A stretch of DNA of 64,000 nucleotides, from the NCBI GenBank assembly GCA_965200955.1, contig OZ241742.1, forward strand, positions 3,906,001-3,970,000, read 5' to 3'. How positions within the stretch are numbered: position 1 is the first letter of the stretch; each line of letters begins with the position of its first letter. The position numbers were made by a program, and so were the translations under genes. Below, piece after piece: positions 1-10,857 of this stretch. This DNA comes from Bin80 sp026708685. Lineage in GTDB: Bacteria > Bacteroidota > Rhodothermia > Rhodothermales > Bin80. The notes under the pieces are model-generated. The model saw nothing but the letters and a program-made list of their open reading frames with translations. It had not been told where the DNA came from and ran no database searches.

Positions 1-393
1 TGGAGTTCCGCGAAGAATCATACTCAATGGATCAGCCCCCCGAATGAGCTGCTCAAGGTTTGTAGGAGACCAGTATAAAATGATGTAGAATCCCGTAAAT
101 ATAATCCCGAGGATCCATCCAATCATGCCCCTAGCCGTTGCTCCAGAAAACCATACCCCATTATTGTTCACACCCGCAGGCTGATCCAAAAGACGCGAAA
201 ATAGAATCCCACTCCCCACAATTAATCCGATCAAGGACATCCCAAAGGTAAAGGTAGGTGGGAGTGCCCCATTGCCAAGGAAAGTGATGAGCAAAAATAG
301 AATGCCGATGCCGATGAACGCTAGTCCAACCTTCTGACGAGAGGAATATCTGGATCCAGGGGTCGTTAACTGTAAACTTGGTTGATGATTCAT
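1..393 (-). CDS. Membrane protein N-terminus, probably a 4Fe-4S-binding membrane oxidoreductase (partial)
   Basis: The reverse strand is open from an ATG at 393 to the window edge (131 codons, no stop). The visible part has a short polar N-terminus and three hydrophobic stretches at about residues 22-40, 46-63 and 88-107, the last reading GWILGIIFTGFYIILYW. It is followed by a DPLS motif. This matches my memory of the N-terminus of Bacteroidota membrane-bound ferredoxin-like (FeS-binding) proteins, but the cysteine motifs that would prove it lie outside the window. The start is 11 bases after the stop of the FAD oxidoreductase on the same strand, so the two are probably co-transcribed and may pass electrons to each other. 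Confidence 0.6.
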   Translation of the reverse strand, partial: MNHQPSLQLTTPGSRYSSRQKVGLAFIGIGILFLLITFLGNGALPPTFTFGMSLIGLIVGSGILFSRLLDQPAGVNNNGVWFSGATARGMIGWILGIIFTGFYIILYWSPTNLEQLIRGADPLSMILRGTP

Positions 394-404
394 AAGATCT
401 TTGG

Positions 405-1661
405 TTATGCAGCTGCGGCTTGACGATAAACTGCATGTGAATAAAACTCAGGATCAAACCGTGCCTTCTTGAGCTGGATCATGACATCATCAACTTGGGC
501 ATGGTCACGAATCCAAGCCTCACATTGATCCTGTCGTAAACGCAGGCCCATCACATTAAATCCCAGTACTCTTCCTGTCGTACGATCACTGTTGATCCGC
601 AAAAGTTTTCGGCCGCTTTGGAAAACTTGCGAACGTACATTTGATTCGGGCTTTACGGGAATGTCTCCATAGGTTTGATATTCAATCGTAAAGAATTTGG
701 CCGAATTAAAAAATACACCACGACGATAGGGAGTTCGTTGACCCGTTAGGGTAGAAGCTACCACTTTACCATGAGCACGTCCAGTATACCATAACTGTTC
801 AATTCGTCGACTTCCGATGCCATCGGCATTAAATTCAGCACAGTCACCTGCTGCATAAACATTCGGCACACTGGTTTCAAAAAATTCGTTGACAACAATG
901 CCTCGGTTGGTTTCAAGTCCAGAGGCCTTTGCCACATCGATATTCGGATGCACCCCTGCGGTGAGACCAACAAACTGGCAGTCAATACGATCGTCTTCGC
1001 TGGTCTCCACGGAATCAACCATTTTTTCACCATGAATCGCCTTGAGCTCCGTTGTCAGCCTAAGATCAATTCCATGATCAAGAATTTCCTTATTGATGAT
1101 CTGAGATTCTTCTTGGGGAAGCAGGTAGTCCATGTAACTCTTCTCCCGCACTAGAAATGTGACATCAATTCCCCTTGCATGGAGCATTTCTGCCATTTCA
1201 ATACCAATCAGTCCACCTCCAACAACGACCCCTCGCTGAATACCTTTCGTATTGCGTTCCATCAATGCAAGGTCTTGCATGCCGTACAATCCCTGGACTC
1301 CATCAAGATCCTGCCCAGGCCATCCAAATTTATTGGACTGTGAGCCGGTTGCCAAGAGAAGAGCATCGTAAGCGATGTCATTGCCATCCGCAATGCGAAC
1401 GATCTGGGCATCGGTATCTACCTGATAGGCATACCCCCGCACCAAATCAATTTTATTCTTTGACCAGAAGGCATCTTCATAGGGTTTGGTTTCCTGATAG
1501 CGCATATGCCCCATGTAAATGTACATCAGGGCAGTTCGTGCGTAAAAGTGATCTGTTTCACTGGAAACAACCGTAATGCGATCAGAGCTGTACTTGCGGA
1601 TAAATCGAGCTGTGGTGATCCCGGTAATTCCATTACCGACAATGACAATGTGTCTTTTCAT
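405..1661 (-). CDS. NAD(P)/FAD-dependent oxidoreductase
   Basis: A 418-residue pyridine nucleotide-disulfide oxidoreductase-family flavoprotein. It has an N-terminal FAD-binding dinucleotide motif (VIVGNGITG), an ATGS segment near residue 105, a second NAD(P)-binding motif (VVVGGGLIGIE) near residue 145 and the FAD-contacting AAGDCAEF near residue 270. No redox-active CxxxxC is present, so it resembles NADH dehydrogenase/ferredoxin reductase types rather than lipoamide dehydrogenase. I chose the ATG at 1661 over the GTG just upstream. It is transcribed divergently from nadK across about 70 bases and leads directly into the membrane protein at the window edge. The physiological electron acceptor cannot be told from sequence. 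Confidence 0.85.
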   Translation of the reverse strand: MKRHIVIVGNGITGITTARFIRKYSSDRITVVSSETDHFYARTALMYIYMGHMRYQETKPYEDAFWSKNKIDLVRGYAYQVDTDAQIVRIADGNDIAYDALLLATGSQSNKFGWPGQDLDGVQGLYGMQDLALMERNTKGIQRGVVVGGGLIGIEMAEMLHARGIDVTFLVREKSYMDYLLPQEESQIINKEILDHGIDLRLTTELKAIHGEKMVDSVETSEDDRIDCQFVGLTAGVHPNIDVAKASGLETNRGIVVNEFFETSVPNVYAAGDCAEFNADGIGSRRIEQLWYTGRAHGKVVASTLTGQRTPYRRGVFFNSAKFFTIEYQTYGDIPVKPESNVRSQVFQSGRKLLRINSDRTTGRVLGFNVMGLRLRQDQCEAWIRDHAQVDDVMIQLKKARFDPEFYSHAVYRQAAAA

Positions 1662-1734
1662 CACATGATGTTGTTAATTTGTGGTAAGTTACGAAAATAC
1701 GCATTATTATTGACAGATTTTACTTGTTGTACAC

Positions 1735-2607
1735 ATGACCTACGGAATTACAGGTAATACTCAAAAGGATGGTTTTTGGCCCTTGGTTCAACAGCTTATG
1801 GAGTGGACCGACACCCAAGGGATCCATCTAAGGCTTCATGCCCCGATCGCATCGGGACTTGTGAAGCGTTCCATGATTTCCCCAGAACATGCCGAAAAGA
1901 TCTCGACTGATGCTCCTGCCCAAACATGCTCCATGATCCTTTCCATTGGCGGTGATGGAACGCTCCTGCATACTGCTTATGACGTTGGAACATCGGGGGT
2001 ACCGATTTTAGGGGTCAATATCGGCTATCTTGGATTTCTGGCCGATGTGGAAGCCATGCACTTTCAGCAGGCATTTCAACTCCTGCAAGCCGGTCGTTAT
2101 GAGATTGAAAAGCGTAGTGCTCTGAGTCTGTCTGGTCCATGTCAGAGTTGGGCTCTCAATGATATCGTCATCACCCGGCAACCTTCTGGAGGGCTTGCTG
2201 CCATTGATGTAGACGTAGATGGAACGCGGTTGAATCGTTATTGGGGAGATGGCTTGATTATCGCCACCCCCACTGGATCTACCGCCTATTCACTTGCCGT
2301 TGGTGGACCCATTGTGATGCCTGGAAGTAATGTCATCCTTGTCAGTCCTGTTGCTCCTCACAGTTTGACGGTCCGCCCCATCGTTTTACCAGCCTGTTCA
2401 ACACTCACTCTACAACTAGCACATAGTTCTGCCCAATGTACGATTGCACTGGATGGAAGGAGTCATCCTATTTTGAAGAAAAAAGAGCCTTACACAATCT
2501 CCCGAGCTGATCATACAATCCAACTCGTACGATTCAAAGATACAGATTACTTTGGTACGCTTCGCTCAAAGCTTTCTTGGGGGATGGGACCACAAATCAT
2601 TCCTTAA
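1735..2607 (+). CDS. nadK: NAD kinase
   Basis: A 290-residue ATP-NAD kinase that makes NADP from NAD and ATP in the cytoplasm. The diagnostic GGDGT motif is at residues 72-76 (IGGDGTLLHT). An LNDIVI segment near residue 140 and the conserved TPTGSTAYSLAVGGP loop near residue 180 follow. Length and motif order are those of complete bacterial NAD kinases. It starts at an ATG and has its own promoter region shared with the divergent oxidoreductase. Confidence 0.95.
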   Translation: MTYGITGNTQKDGFWPLVQQLMEWTDTQGIHLRLHAPIASGLVKRSMISPEHAEKISTDAPAQTCSMILSIGGDGTLLHTAYDVGTSGVPILGVNIGYLGFLADVEAMHFQQAFQLLQAGRYEIEKRSALSLSGPCQSWALNDIVITRQPSGGLAAIDVDVDGTRLNRYWGDGLIIATPTGSTAYSLAVGGPIVMPGSNVILVSPVAPHSLTVRPIVLPACSTLTLQLAHSSAQCTIALDGRSHPILKKKEPYTISRADHTIQLVRFKDTDYFGTLRSKLSWGMGPQIIP

Positions 2608-3057
2608 TTCCTGTACTTTGTACATTGCTGACGACCCTCTCCGATTAGTGCCTTTGGAATATTTAAAAATTAATGACAGTTTTTTATGATTGGGTTTCAC
2701 GGGTTAGAACTATCTTTCGACCGCAGGCATCATTGGATACAACTCCATATCATGAGTTTTTTCTTCACGCACCATGATCTTAGAGACCATTTCTATCATC
2801 CGATCAGACGAGTACATAGTTGTATGTTGAGAACTCCTGTATGTGATTTGATGCATGGAATTTATTCGTATTGTCTGTATACGGTAAACATACGGATTGA
2901 AAGAAGTCTTTCGGATGATTCATCATTTTCTATGGAGGAAGCATCATTATCATGATGTACATCAAGCATTTTCAGGAAGTGAGTTTTCTGGATCACTCAT
3001 GGGAAACTTTCTTGACTTGTCCATATGTAGGCTAACTATTGTAACGTATCAGGTTTG
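2608..3057. other. Intergenic region, no gene recognised
   Basis: About 450 bases between nadK and the DUF4292 lipoprotein. A weak 89-codon open frame at 2686-2955 has no recognisable domain, an amino-acid composition rich in His/Arg/Tyr and no homologue I recognise, so I do not call it. Confidence 0.5.
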
Positions 3058-3819
3058 ATGAGAATTCTTCTTTCGTTCCTACTCTTGATCCTCATTGGAT
3101 GTACATCTACCCGTTCTACGGTTGTTGAAATTGATGATCCTTCTGATCTCACGATTCGTTCTGTAATCGATCAGCTGTGGGAGCATACCCCTCCCGATTC
3201 ATTGATAGCGGTGGGGGACTTAGCACTGAAATCTCCCCTCTACTCTGGCCCCGAAGTGAGGGCAGAAATTTTGCACCGCAGGGCGGATTCTCTATTGATG
3301 ATTTTTCGTGCTCCCGTTTTTGGGTTTGAAGCTGCCCGTCTACTGGTGACTCAGGACAGTTTATTTATGTATGACCGCCTCAGAAAACATATCTTTGTGG
3401 CGGATACCACCCATCCGGTATTCCTGCGTATATTAAGGGTTCAAAATGCGATGGAATATCTGTTAGGATATATGCGTCCAACGAATCCACATGACTTGAA
3501 ATTACTGTCAGATCCTAACGGAATCATTCTTGAAGATTCACTCATGAACCGGTCCTATACGATTGATCCTACTTACTGGCGCATCGTTCACTTTGCTCAA
3601 CGAGATCATCTTGGATCTTTGGTGGAGGCATATTATTATAATGATTTTTTTCAGGTAGGAGATACGTACTTCCCTCAGCAGATTATTTACAGAAATCTAC
3701 CTGAACAGACCAATATCATTTTATCGTATAATCAAATCCTGATTGATCCACCTATGAAACCACTAGGATTTAACCTTCCAAGTGATGTTCAGCGATTTGA
3801 GTACAAAGATTTTCAGTAG
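3058..3819 (+). CDS. DUF4292-type lipoprotein
   Basis: A 253-residue protein with a signal sequence and lipobox (LLLILIGCTST, acylated Cys near residue 16), so it should be anchored in an envelope membrane. The mature part has the look of DUF4292, a Bacteroidota lipoprotein family related to LolA/LolB-like folds: an early segment with GDLALKSPLYSGPEVRAEIL and a mid region with LLGYMRPTNPHDL. A TTG lies directly before the ATG; I use the ATG at 3058. It precedes lpdA by 40 bases, but no functional link is implied. A role in lipoprotein or lipid handling is inference. Confidence 0.7.
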   Translation: MRILLSFLLLILIGCTSTRSTVVEIDDPSDLTIRSVIDQLWEHTPPDSLIAVGDLALKSPLYSGPEVRAEILHRRADSLLMIFRAPVFGFEAARLLVTQDSLFMYDRLRKHIFVADTTHPVFLRILRVQNAMEYLLGYMRPTNPHDLKLLSDPNGIILEDSLMNRSYTIDPTYWRIVHFAQRDHLGSLVEAYYYNDFFQVGDTYFPQQIIYRNLPEQTNIILSYNQILIDPPMKPLGFNLPSDVQRFEYKDFQ

Positions 3820-3859
3820 CTTTGTTACAATCCACATTCCTATTTAATCAATCTTATTT

Positions 3860-5278
3860 ATGGCAAATACATTTGATGTGATCGTCGTCGGGACAGGTCC
3901 CGGTGGATATGAAACTGCAATTCGAGCCACCCAACTCGGATTTAAGACCGCAGTTGTTGAAAAAAATAAGCTAGGTGGTGTCTGCCTCAATGTCGGCTGT
4001 ATCCCAACCAAGGCACTTCTTAAAAGTGCTGAGATCATGGCATACACGAATCACTTGAGTGATTACGGTCTGCAACTTGATGGAACCGTTACCGCTGATT
4101 TTCCAAGTGTCATTCAGCGAAGTCGTAATGTTGCTGGGAAAATGAATGTAGGTGTGGGATTTTTGATGAAGAAAAATAAGATTGAGGTGGTCTATGGACA
4201 TGCCAAACTCATGGGTAATGGTTCCATCAGTGTTACACCGTCTATTGATATGGATGGCAAAGAAATTGGCGAGATACGCACGCTCCAAGCCAAACATATC
4301 ATTCTTGCGACAGGTGCCCGAGCCAGAGAAATCCCTCCGCTCCCTATTGACGGAGAGAAGATCGTGGATTACAAGGGGGCCATGCTTCAGCAGAAACGCC
4401 CCGATCGTTTACTGATTGCTGGTGCTGGTGCCATCGGAGTAGAATTTGCCTACTTCTATCGTCACATGGGGACGGATGTCCACTTGGTGGAGTTGCAGGA
4501 CCGCATTGTTCCCATTGAAGATGAAGATGTCTCTAAACAACTCGCCCGATCGTACAAAAAATCTGGGATCAAAATCAGCACCGGTGCGAGTGTAGACCGT
4601 GTGGAGGAAGATGGTCATTCATTGAAAGTACACTTAAAGTCATCCACGAAAAGTGAATCTGTTCAAGTAGATCAAGTATTGAGTTCTGTAGGAATTACCG
4701 GCAATATAGAGGATCTTGGACTCAAATCCATTGGTGTAAAAACCGAACGGGGCTTTATCAAGACGGATGAATTCTCTCGTACCGGAGTGGATGGGGTTTA
4801 TGCCATTGGAGATGTTGCTGGCCCTCCTTGGCTGGCTCATAAAGCTAGCCATGAGGGGATCATCTGTATAGAAAAGATTGCTGGACACAAGGCCCACGCT
4901 TTGGATAAGGGAAATATTCCTGGATGCACCTATTGTCAGCCTCAAATCGCATCCGTAGGCTATACTGAACATGCAGCTCGTGACCAAGGATTGGATATCA
5001 AGGTTGGAAAATTCCCCTTTACCGCCTCTGGCAAAGCTTCCGCCGCTGGACACAGTGATGGTTTTGTGAAAATTATTTATGACTCAAAATACGGTGAACT
5101 CCTTGGATGCCATATCATAGGACATGATGCAACCGAACTGATTGCTGAGATCGTCACTGCTCGTACTTTGGAAACTACGTTTCACGAAATTCTTGAGGCC
5201 GTCCATCCGCATCCAACCCTTTCGGAGGCTGTCATGGAAGCGACCCGCGATGCTCTGGGACAATCCATTAACACATAG
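3860..5278 (+). CDS. lpdA: Dihydrolipoyl dehydrogenase (E3)
   Basis: A 472-residue flavoprotein that reoxidises dihydrolipoamide in 2-oxoacid dehydrogenase complexes or the glycine cleavage system. It has an FAD-binding GTGPGG motif at residues 11-16 and the redox-active disulfide in GGVCLNVGCIPTK (Cys42 and Cys47). An NAD-binding GAGAIGVEF segment lies near residue 190 and an AIGDVAG FAD motif follows. The C-terminal HPTLSE carries the catalytic His451/Glu456 pair. Length is typical. No E1 or E2 gene is adjacent, so it probably serves complexes encoded elsewhere. Confidence 0.95.
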   Translation: MANTFDVIVVGTGPGGYETAIRATQLGFKTAVVEKNKLGGVCLNVGCIPTKALLKSAEIMAYTNHLSDYGLQLDGTVTADFPSVIQRSRNVAGKMNVGVGFLMKKNKIEVVYGHAKLMGNGSISVTPSIDMDGKEIGEIRTLQAKHIILATGARAREIPPLPIDGEKIVDYKGAMLQQKRPDRLLIAGAGAIGVEFAYFYRHMGTDVHLVELQDRIVPIEDEDVSKQLARSYKKSGIKISTGASVDRVEEDGHSLKVHLKSSTKSESVQVDQVLSSVGITGNIEDLGLKSIGVKTERGFIKTDEFSRTGVDGVYAIGDVAGPPWLAHKASHEGIICIEKIAGHKAHALDKGNIPGCTYCQPQIASVGYTEHAARDQGLDIKVGKFPFTASGKASAAGHSDGFVKIIYDSKYGELLGCHIIGHDATELIAEIVTARTLETTFHEILEAVHPHPTLSEAVMEATRDALGQSINT

Positions 5279-5806
5279 AAATATGATCTTTGGGGTGGGG
5301 TATCACAAGTGATGCTGGATGCATCATTCTGAATCTTTCATCCGATTTTAAAATTTCTATGTAGGGACTTCTTTCTGACCATACTCAACTTCTTGGTCTC
5401 TATCAAGTTGTCATCACTCTGTGACTTCACATCTAACTGTATCCAATATTCTGCCAACCACCTATTCCAAAACCAATATTCAAAATTACCTATCGGACAG
5501 GGTGCATCCATAACGATGATGCTTATTTCACCATGTGCCACCCAATATCTCTGATCTTCTCATTGTGTGGATCTGAATCACTTCTCTATGTTGCTGTTTA
5601 CCCAGCTGACATGCGTTCAATCGCCCCATGGATCAGATTGTACAACAATGTGTAGGATTTTGTATCTATGGGAAATTTAGCCCTTATCAAGGATTAAATC
5701 GGTTGTTACTGTTTTTGACGCATGTCTTTCATCTATTCATTTCTGTCTAGTGGCTTGACATCACACATGGAAAGTATTTCTCCTGATTCCGTGATGTACG
5801 GTCCAG
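5279..5806. other. Intergenic region, no gene recognised
   Basis: About 530 bases without a convincing reading frame between lpdA and the decayed surface-protein gene. Only short frames with no recognisable content are present. Confidence 0.5.
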
Positions 5807-8677
5807 TTGATTCCAGATCGGAATCCATTCATTCTGATCTACTTTCTCATAACGGTGATGAGCATTTACCCCATTTTTGTAGATGATCTCCCCCTTTATC
5901 GGAACCTGAACACCGATTTGGTTCATCCTAAAGATTCACGAAAGATGTTGGAGGGAAACGCGGATCTCTCATCTCCCTTGGACATATTCCACATAGATGC
6001 CTCCCTTTAACTGCAGCCTCCCATGTCGCTACAGTGCCTGACTCACCGAACCATTCACTCTACATTATTGAAGATCTTCTCGCGTTCCATGCACATAGCG
6101 TCACACCTTCTGAAGCGATGTCAGGATCTACAATGAAAGCTTCCTACCATCTCACCGTTACGGGAGATCGTATTGCAAAGAGAACGGGAACACACTCGGT
6201 AGCGAAGGATCATATCAACAGTGCCAAAGTCACACCGCACCCTCCATTGCTTACCATCCACACTGTCGGCACAGGAAACCCATCCAGATTCAATCATGCA
6301 CCCATATCTACGGTAGCTCCCCCACCTGATGCACCGACGAATCTCCAAACAACCGTGGCTGGACTAACTAGCGTAAACATAAGTTGGACTGCCCCTGTGA
6401 ATAATGGCGGTAAGGCAATTACTGGCTACCGAATTGAATGGGGCCGGGGCCAGAGTCCATTCGGACCTTATTCAAACAATACAGGATCTACCGCTACAAC
6501 CGCAACCATGACACAGATGAGTACTAATGTCCTATACCACTTCGGGTTATGGCAATCAATGAGGATGGCACAGGTCCAGCATCTAACGTTATCACGGCCA
6601 CCGCTCTGGTCTTGCCCCCCGGTGCCCCAACAGGACTCACTGCAAGCCCCGATGGAAAAACCGGCATTGACCTCAAATGGACAGCCCCAACACAAACGGG
6701 CTTCGCCGCCATTACCGGTTACAAAATTGAAGTCTCCAATGATGGCACCGCCAATAGTTGGACAGATCTTGTGGCCAATACGGGCTCTTCAACCACAACT
6801 TACTCCCATACTACTGGACTCATTGTGGGCGACACTCGTCACTACCGTGTGAGTGCCATCAACTCCGCTGGACCGGGCACGGCATCTGCATCTGCAAGTG
6901 CAACGGTGAAACAATTGTCTCCTCCAGGTCGCCCAACAAACATGGCTATCAATGAACCAGACTATCACAATATATACATACATTGGTTAGAGACAAGCAG
7001 TGACGGAGGTACACCCATTACTGGATACCACATTGAGATTTCTACCGACGATGGAACCACTTTTTCTGATCTGGTTCCCAATACCAGCTCTACATCGACA
7101 ACCTATGCCCACACTTGACTCAGTGCGGGAACCACCCGCCACTACCGGGTGCGTGCCATCAACGCTGTAAATTCTGGACCACCTTCCAATGTGGCCAATG
7201 CAACGACGGACGCATCAGTAGCGACCGCACCGGATGCATCCACAGCCTTGACGGCCACTGCATCAGGGCGAACTACTATCAATCTTTCCTAGACAGCCCT
7301 TCGGACAACGGGGGAGCATCCATCACGGAGTATCAGATTGAAGTGTCACCCGATGGGACTTCGGGCTGGTCCGATCTGGTGCCGAACACTGGATTTACGA
7401 CCACCACCTATGCTCATACGGGGCTGGATCCGTCCTCCACGCGCTCCTACACAATTCGTGCAATCAATTCGGCTGGAACCAGTGATGCATCCAATACAGC
7501 CAGTGCAACCACTGAGGCGGCATCCGTGCCTGATGCGCCCACAGCGTTGACGGCAACCCCTTCCGAAAACAACTCCGTCATTCTTTCGTGGACGGCTCCT
7601 GCCGATGACGGGGGATCTCCCATCACGGGATATCAAATTGACCGATCGCCCGATGGGGTTGCCGACTGGGAGAATCTCATTGCTAATACGGGTTCGACAT
7701 TGACCACCTATACCCTGACCAATCTCGCACCCGACTCCCCGCACTATTTTCGAGTGACGGCTATCAATTCCCTTGGAGACAGTGCACCATCCGATGCTGT
7801 AGAACCATCTGCATCGAATCCACTGTCGCTGGGCACCTCCGTGGATGATCAGTTCTATCCCATTGGAATGTCCATCACGGATCTCGTTCTGCCAGAGGCA
7901 CTTGGCGGGATCATGCCCTATACCTACGCACTGACTCCAGACCTGCCTGAGGGACTGACCCTGAATCTCACGACACGTATCATCAGTGGCACCCCTTCAA
8001 AAACCACGATGCAGACCACCTACACATGGGAAGTCAAAGATGCGGATGGGAATACCGCCGATCAGGAGTTTGGCATGGAAATCTACGACATGTCCTTTAC
8101 CCAGACGGTGACCAATCAGTCCTACCCAAGAGCACAGCCGATTCCTGCGTTGGTGTTGCCCGAAGCAACGGGTGGCAAAGATCCGATTCAGTACTCTCTG
8201 ACTCTACTTACACTGCCTTCGGGACTCAGCTACAGTGCATCTACCCGAACCGTGAGTGGAACACCAACGGTCGTCACCATGCCGACCCCGATGACCTATA
8301 AAGCAGTCGATGCCTTTGGAGCACAGGATAGCTTGACCTTTACGATAGAGGTGGTATCTCACGTTCATTCTGAAGCGGAAACGGGGCTTCCCCAGCACTT
8401 TATGGTGCAGTCCAACTATCCGAATCCTTTCGTGCATGCAACGAATCTTGTCTTTGACCTTCCATGGTCGGCCGAAGTGGAGGTGCAGATACTGGATGTC
8501 ACGGGACGATAAGTCTACACGAAGCCTCCGATCCGTATCACTGCGGGATGGAACCACGAACTGAAGTTGGATCGCTTGAACCTGCCCTCGGGGGCCTATC
8601 TCTATCGTCTCATTGCAACCTCTCTGGATAACGGGCTAACGTCCGTGCATGTCGGTCGCTTTATGCGTGTACAATGA
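5807..8677 (+). pseudogene. Decayed FN3/Ig-like T9SS surface protein
   Basis: Read across three frames this is one former gene. It starts with a hydrophobic signal-like segment (ILIYFLITVMSIYPIF). It then has five FN3 domains (ISWTAP...GYRIEW pattern), two putative-Ig (He_PIG-like) domains and a T9SS C-terminal sorting domain ending GAYLYRLIATSL. Continuity is lost at three single-base deletions: near 6000 (CCC where four C are expected), near 6540 (ttcggg for ttccggg) and near 7298. Three in-frame nonsense codons interrupt it: TGA at 7116, TAG at 7290 (expected Trp of LSWTAP) and TAA at 8510 just inside the sorting domain. The domain set matches the intact relatives at 42-46 kb and 54-57 kb. 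The start is uncertain (TTG at 5807 or an ATG near 5855). Confidence 0.85.
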
Positions 8678-8816
8678 GATCATAAATGACGATAGCTAAT
8701 TAGATTAGTGCTGACTTCTGCACCGCCTAATGTTTTTCTCTGATTTGATGTAATACGGGAACATCTTGTCAATACATATATTCAAGTACATTTCGTACGA
8801 GAAATTTCTTGATTTT

Positions 8817-9275
8817 ATGGCTTCAGTATTAGATGTGGCTGCCTATATTCTTCAAAAGAAAGGAAGAGTCACCACATGGAAACTTCAAAAACTGGTTTAC
8901 TATTGCCAAGCGTGGTCGCTTGTCTGGGATGACCAACCTCTTTTTGACGAAGAAATCCAAGCATGGATCAATGGTCCTGTTTGTCCTGCTTTGTACGAAA
9001 AACACAAGGGTAGTTACCATGTGACCCAAATTTCTGGTGGCAACCCAGAGAATTTGAACTCTACACAAAAAGAGACGATTGAGGCTGTTCTTGACTTTTA
9101 TGGTGACAAATCATCTCACTGGCTGAGTAGTCTTACACATATGGAAGGACCTTGGAAAAAAGCTAGGAAAGGACTGTCACCAAGAGTTCGCGGAAAATGT
9201 GTGATTACCTTGGAATCAATGGTTGAGTATTACGAGGGTATTGCCCAGAGATCCGAGTTTAGTCTTGATGGCTAA
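8817..9275 (+). CDS. Panacea-domain (SocA/GepA-like, DUF4065) antitoxin-type protein
   Basis: A 152-residue protein whose start reads MASVLDVAAYILQKKG, followed by TTWKLQKLVYYCQAWSLVW. These are hallmarks of the Panacea family, which includes the Caulobacter SocA proteolytic adaptor and many antitoxins paired with unrelated toxins. The ATG at 8817 fits the family start better than a TTG 51 bases upstream. Its last 8 bases overlap the ATG of the next frame (ATGGCTAA), a typical toxin-antitoxin arrangement with coupled translation. The partner is broken by frameshifts, so this may now be an orphan antitoxin. Cognate binding is inferred from organisation only. Confidence 0.85.
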   Translation: MASVLDVAAYILQKKGRVTTWKLQKLVYYCQAWSLVWDDQPLFDEEIQAWINGPVCPALYEKHKGSYHVTQISGGNPENLNSTQKETIEAVLDFYGDKSSHWLSSLTHMEGPWKKARKGLSPRVRGKCVITLESMVEYYEGIAQRSEFSLDG

Positions 9276-9727
9276 AAACCCTATTACCCGTGGGTATCCA
9301 CATATTGAAAAAAGTGTCTATCCACGTATAACCGACTCAGATCTCAGGTCAAGTAGAGATATGTTTCACTGGTCTCTGATGCTTGCAGATTATGGAGGAA
9401 AATGGGGATTTAACACGAAGTTGTTTAGGGATAAGTGGTGTATTAATATCCTTCCTAAGCTTTTGGACTTTGAAAAATTGACATGGGGGCAACTTGCCAC
9501 TCAACATAAAGGAAGAGGGTCTGGCACAAAGCATCATCATGTACTCGTTTCAGATCTTGTCAAAGATGCACGGAAACGTTAAAAAAAGACCTTCGATATG
9601 AAGATATAGATGAACTTTTTTCACTCCGATTGACTGAAAAGTCAGAATGTATGGAATTGTGATTGAGCAACAACTGAATCTTCTCTGGTATGATCCTAAT
9701 CATGAAATTTTCCCAGTTAGAAGATAA
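9268..9727 (+). pseudogene. Frameshifted partner of the Panacea protein (putative toxin)
   Basis: The first frame (9268-9582) gives MAKNPITRGYPHIEKS, a middle FRDKW segment and a KHHHVLVSDLVKDARKR segment, then a stop. Sense coding continues after two apparent single-base deletions. One, near 9580, restores LKKDLRYEDIDELFSLRLT. The other, near 9635, restores MYGIVIEQQLNLLWYDPNHE up to a TAA at 9725. The DELFSLRLT and LLWYDPNHE pieces match the ending of a small (about 140-residue) conserved bacterial family that I recognise without a name. By analogy with Panacea pairs I infer it was the toxin; no catalytic motif is visible. Confidence 0.7.
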
Positions 9728-10857
9728 CTCTTATGGCATCCTATCACCGAAATCAAGCCACAAATACTGCATAAGACAGACAGTGGTGATAATCCTGTTT
9801 GATATGTAGGTTTTTTCAACAAAGGTTTACCATTGCTCCAATATCTGCATACTGGATTTCAATTAACTGTTGATGACCTAATAATAGTCCTGTGGAAATT
9901 TTCCAAAATCGTTGGATATCCTCCTCATCATTAGTGATACACTGTTCCAAAGGTTTATTGCTGATATATCTTCAAATGCGGTGACAATGATTGAATATTC
10001 GTAGAGAACTCTGGAAAAGATCACGCAACAACCGTGACTATTCAGATGATAACCTCCACTCCTTCTGATCGTGAATGAACTGAGTGAGTTACAGAATGAA
10101 ATCTACTGATGTCAGGAATCATCCGAGCATTCTTTTTGTTGATTCAATTCAGACCATCGGATATGCTACCAACACCATGGAATACATACGTTTGTTGAGT
10201 AGCTGTTTTGCCCATCACCCTTCAAAACAATATCAAACAAGTCTCGTCAATTTCGTGATCTCAGCAATGACCATTTTTTGCCCAATATTTCCAATTCTTG
10301 ATAATGCTGGAATGTCTTCGTTGTTGCAAAAAGATGGACTGCCCTTTTCAGTTTTCACGAGTCGAAATGATCTGAAACATCAATAGGAACCTGAACTAAT
10401 CTGTCTTCCAAATCCAACCTTCTAATTCCTTGATTCGCATGTAGCCATCTCATCTGTTTACTGAACCATTCTATACTGATTCTACAGCGGTTAATCGAAA
10501 TTTCAGTAGATCATCAATCATGGTTGACGTTGATGCTATATCATCCTCAGTCTGTCTCCCAATTTATCCATGAAACCTAACGATGGTTGTATAATTAAAT
10601 ATTATTGTCACTATTCTCATCACTTCGTGAGCCTTTTGAAAACCAATTGTCCAGCTTGAAACGCATCATAGGTTCTAGGGTATTATTACTACTTCAATGC
10701 GGAAGTATTGCACAAGCCTCACTAATCAGTGTCTTTAATTCTAATCAGTCAAACTTTAGATTCCATCCAAAACACCTAAACTACCGAAAACATCAAGAGA
10801 CAAGAAATCATAGAGAGTATCCTGAACTCGCCAGGAAAGTTCCATTCAGCGGAGCTG
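9728..10857. other. Long gene-poor stretch
   Basis: About 1.1 kb with no frame I can support. Short frames at 10084-10386 and 10605-10877 carry no recognisable domain. The segment may hold a gene decayed beyond recognition. From 10783 the frame of the following GIY-YIG gene is already open. Confidence 0.4.

Noticed and set aside
161..457. 98-codon reverse frame overlapping the window-edge gene
   Set aside because: It overlaps the membrane-protein frame that starts at 393. The latter has coherent membrane helices and proper operon spacing; this one does not.
2686..2955. 89-codon frame between nadK and the lipoprotein gene
   Set aside because: Unusual composition and no recognisable pattern; probably chance.
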